Positions 52,611-54,675 of a stretch of 54,675 nucleotides of DNA are shown here, in pieces. The position numbers and the translations under genes were made by a program. This DNA is from Bacillus sp. (in: firmicutes). GTDB taxonomy: Bacteria; Bacillota; Bacilli; Bacillales; Bacillaceae_J. Below the pieces are notes generated by a model, which made no database searches, was not told the DNA's origin, and worked only from the letters and a program-made list of their open reading frames with translations. The stretch is from contig DUSF01000016.1 of NCBI GenBank assembly GCA_012842745.1, positions 1 through 54,675 on the forward strand, in the 5' to 3' direction. Positions within the stretch are counted from its first letter, which is position 1. Each line of letters starts with the position of its first letter.

Positions 52611-54317
52611 GGTTCTTACGAATATTTGGTGAAAACAACAACACCCATATAATTGTATCTAAACTTATTTTGTCAATATAATAATTACAACCTATACAGA
52701 ACTCTCTTTTCTAATAATTTTAATCCAGCACGACCGTAAGTCATTCTTTTAATTGTTTTTAATCGATTGATTTGTCCTTCAGACAATCCGTTACTATATG
52801 GTAACAAAAATGAATTTTTCACTGCTTGTAAATCACTTCTTAAACGAAGAGCATAGTGATAAAAGGGGTTTTCTCGATTTGATAATTGCTCTGTAAGCCA
52901 TTTTAAAAACAAATTATAATCTCGTGTTTGCAGGGATTTCCGATAAGTTTGGATGATATCGTATAGTGGTTTCAATCGGCCATATTTATTAAGGCATTTT
53001 TCCAAAGAACTTGTTTCATTCAGATTCAAATTTTCTGCTAGCTTCCATATTATTGCACTTAATTTTCTTCGAGAAAGTTGGAAAATATCATTCTTAGATA
53101 TTTGATGTTTTCGTTCTTTACGAACCTTCTCGACCACCTTGCGGATACTGGAAAATGTGTCATCATAGCCATTTTGTTTTAGTATTTCATAAATGGTTTT
53201 TACTGTTTTCCCTTCAAGTTCAAGCTCAATAATTTGATTATAATATTGGTTTGCGGGTCTCTTTCGTCTGCGCTGAGAAATGGGTGGTAAAGTCATTTGT
53301 ATATATTTTTTGATTGTTCGTCTGTCTAGTTGATATTCTCTAGCTAGCCTTGAAAGGCTTCTACCGTTTCGATGCTCCATTTGTATTCCTTGAATTAACT
53401 TCCATTTCTGGGTTTGACGTTCTTTTGTAATCTGTTCTGCGCGAGTTAGTTGAATTTTTTGCGGATTCTTCGGTGCTTCGTACCAGGTTATTAATGGCGG
53501 GATTAGGGTACAAAGAATGGTATCAAGATGTTTTTTGGCATTTTGAATAAAGTGCCAACGGTCATAAACCTGAAGAATAGAGTGGTTGGCATTAGAAATA
53601 CCTTGGCGATACCCGGTAAAACCATCACGACTAACAACTTTAATGAACGGATGATTCTGAAGCCATGCAGTGACTGTTTCGGGAAGTCGATTAGGTAAAA
53701 TAGCTAAAGGACAATGGGTTTCAAGATCACAAATAAGAGTACCATAGGTGTGTCCTTTACAAAATGCAAAATCATCGATTCCCACGAAAGGGAGACACCG
53801 TTGGTGTAATATCTGTTTTACGAATTAGATTAAGTAAAGTATCATGGCTAACGGGAATATGGACCGCGTGAGCAACTCTCTCGGCGGCCAAACAACTAGT
53901 TGAGAAAGCTATTTTTCGTAGAACATTTTCAGCTCTAATTGTTCTCCGCCCATTGGATGATAATCCTTCAAATCGTTCAGTAAAAATCTTAACATGGCAA
54001 TCTGGATTATCACAGAACCACTTTCTTGTCAGAATAAGCAATTGAACAGGATGTTCGCTAATAGGAAGGTCTTGTACCTTTCGTGTATATTGGCTGTGAG
54101 GACGAAAGCTAGTAGTAGAGCAGACAGAGCAAGAAGAGAAAGACCTTATGCTCTTTACTATTAAATGTAGAGTATCATCAACGGTTGAAACATAGACTAA
54201 CTCCATAAAAGGATCAGGAGGTGACCAAGAAAGAGTCATCATTTTAATCGCCCCCTTTTCTTTTATTATATCACTCTAGCATAGTATTAGTCTTCTCACC
54301 AAAATTTCGTAAGAACC
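52611..54317. mobile_element. ISL3-family insertion sequence, 1707 bp
   Basis: Ends are 22-bp inverted repeats beginning GGTTCTTACGAA (20 of 22 positions match): 52611-52632 and the complement of 54296-54317. An exact 8-bp duplication, AAAATGGT, flanks it. It carries one transposase frame, broken by a frameshift, on the minus strand. It landed at the ygxA stop, between ygxA and the rRNA promoters. Clean ends and duplication imply a recent insertion. Confidence 0.93.
52685..54242 (-). pseudogene. ISL3-family transposase, frameshifted
   Basis: Two frames, 54242-53772 and 53785-52685, together make a full ISL3 transposase of ~520 residues. The first holds the N-terminal zinc-finger Cys pairs (CSVC, CDNPDC) and helix-turn-helix region. 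The second holds the DDE core: GIDDFAF, VSRDGFTGY and SEGQINRLK, with a long insertion. The join reads SPF then VGIDDF; one extra T in the run CCCTTTC (near 53791) explains the break. Either the element is inactive here or the base is a sequencing error. I saw no correctly phased slippery site. Confidence 0.88.
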
Positions 54318-54325
54318 AAAATGGT
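54318..54325 (+). repeat. Target-site duplication, right copy
   Basis: AAAATGGT, matching 52603-52610 exactly. Confidence 0.92.
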
Positions 54326-54361
54326 ATTGACCTTATAGGAGCTGCATGATATATTAAAGAA

Positions 54362-54388
54362 CGTCGCTGCAAATAAAAAGCAGCGACG
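54362..54388. terminator. GC-rich hairpin upstream of the rRNA promoters
   Basis: CGTCGCTGC (54362-54370) pairs with GCAGCGACG (54380-54388). No T-run follows, so it may be the displaced ygxA terminator or a structural element. Its GTCGCT core recurs at 54439 and 54530. Confidence 0.5.
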
Positions 54389-54404
54389 AGTTGAATAAAA
54401 AATA

Positions 54405-54433
54405 TTGACATCTTATTTTTGAGATGATATATT
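54405..54433 (+). promoter_or_regulatory. rRNA operon promoter P1
   Basis: TTGACA (54405-54410), 17 bases, TATATT (54428-54433). Confidence 0.85.
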
Positions 54434-54483
54434 GAAAAAGTCGCTGTGAAAAATAGAATAAAAACTTTTAGCAAAAAAAGTTG

Positions 54484-54512
54484 TTGACTTCTATGAAGCG
54501 ATTTAGTAAAAT
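54484..54512 (+). promoter_or_regulatory. rRNA operon promoter P2
   Basis: TTGACT (54484-54489), 17 bases, TAAAAT (54507-54512), 79 bases after P1. Tandem promoters are usual for Bacillus rRNA operons. A GTCGCT/AGCGAC hairpin lies at the expected transcript start (54530-54539). Confidence 0.82.
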
Positions 54513-54549
54513 AAAATATGTCGCTACAATGAAAGCGACAAACAGAAAA

Positions 54550-54558
54550 TGTTCTTTG
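54550..54558 (+). promoter_or_regulatory. boxA antitermination site in the rRNA leader
   Basis: TGTTCTTTG followed by AAAACTAAACAAA, the standard Bacillus rRNA leader boxA. It recruits NusB/NusE for antitermination. Confidence 0.85.
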
Positions 54559-54647
54559 AAAACTAAACAAAATGTCAAGCGTGCAAAAAAAAGGTTGGAT
54601 AGTAGAATCCAACAAGCAAGTCAGTAAAATTTTTGAGCAATCAAACC

Positions 54648-54675
54648 CTTTTTGGAGAGTTTGATCCTGGCTCAG
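54648..54675 (+). rRNA. 16S ribosomal RNA, 5' end
   Basis: The window ends in GGAGAGTTTGATCCTGGCTC plus AG, the universal start of 16S rRNA. Only about 28 bases are present. The exact mature 5' end is approximate. Confidence 0.97.

Noticed and set aside
53772-53800. Programmed frameshift joining the two transposase halves
   Set aside because: The required change is +1 and the CCCTTTC run is not in phase for a -1 slip; ISL3 transposases are normally one frame, so an indel is simpler.

Overview
The window looks like a chromosomal contig from a low-GC, spore-forming member of the Bacillaceae. Spore genes (sspE, sspK, a gerP-like cluster), yfhD/yfhE, recX-yfhH, yfhP-mutY, ygaC-ygaD, bcp, perR, ygzB and ygxA leading into an rRNA operon follow the order known from Bacillus subtilis (yfhD...mutY...sspE-ygaC-ygaD...bcp-perR-ygxA-rrn). 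The left edge lies inside an IS200/IS605-type tnpB gene and the right edge 28 bases into a 16S rRNA gene, so both ends fall in repeats, as expected for a draft-assembly contig.

Layout. 1-4.2 kb: tnpB tail with a probable omega-RNA end, then a very large nucleotide-transporter-like / HEAT / double cNMP-binding fusion preceded by a coupled 40-codon ORF. 4.4-7 kb: secreted LysM protein and the SstT serine/threonine symporter. 7.1-9.7 kb: a divergent spore cluster of four GerPA/GerPF-like proteins, a small heat-shock protein and a GerPC-like coiled-coil protein. 9.7-16 kb: patB, a patch of imperfect palindromic repeats, then a tRNA-Trp T-box and a trpBADCF operon that lacks trpE/trpG and carries unusual active-site signatures. 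16-20 kb: DinB and DUF188 proteins and a cytochrome-bd-like oxidase whose subunit I carries a C-type heme domain. 20-27.5 kb: cstA with its small partner, a DUF47-pit phosphate pair, aldehyde dehydrogenase with DUF779, and a KamA-type radical SAM enzyme. 27.5-28.1 kb: a dense cluster of DnaA boxes with an AT-rich core.

28-36 kb is the conserved yfh/yga block: a DoxX-family protein, yfhD, yfhE, recX, yfhH, a ypzG-like gene, sspK, yfhP, mutY, an L,D-transpeptidase, sspE, ygaC and ygaD. 37-48 kb interrupts that order with accessory genes: a three-gene ABC-2 exporter, a two-TM potassium-channel-like protein, and a minus-strand signalling block made of a REC-wHTH-BTAD response regulator, a 7TM dual-kinase hybrid sensor and an SLH surface protein. 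The SLH promoter carries three helically phased heptamers of the kind SARP-type regulators use. 48-54.7 kb: bcp, a 2-hydroxyacid dehydrogenase, a PduO-type adenosyltransferase, perR with its own Per box, ygzB, ygxA, a 1707-bp ISL3-family element with intact ends but a frameshifted transposase, and two tandem rRNA promoters with boxA.

The observations I rank highest are the DnaA-box cluster, the regulator / dual kinase / SLH module with its phased repeats, the reordered T-box-controlled trp operon, and the transporter-HEAT-cNMP fusion. No tRNA genes or CRISPR arrays were seen. All identifications come from reading motifs and gene order; no database search was run.
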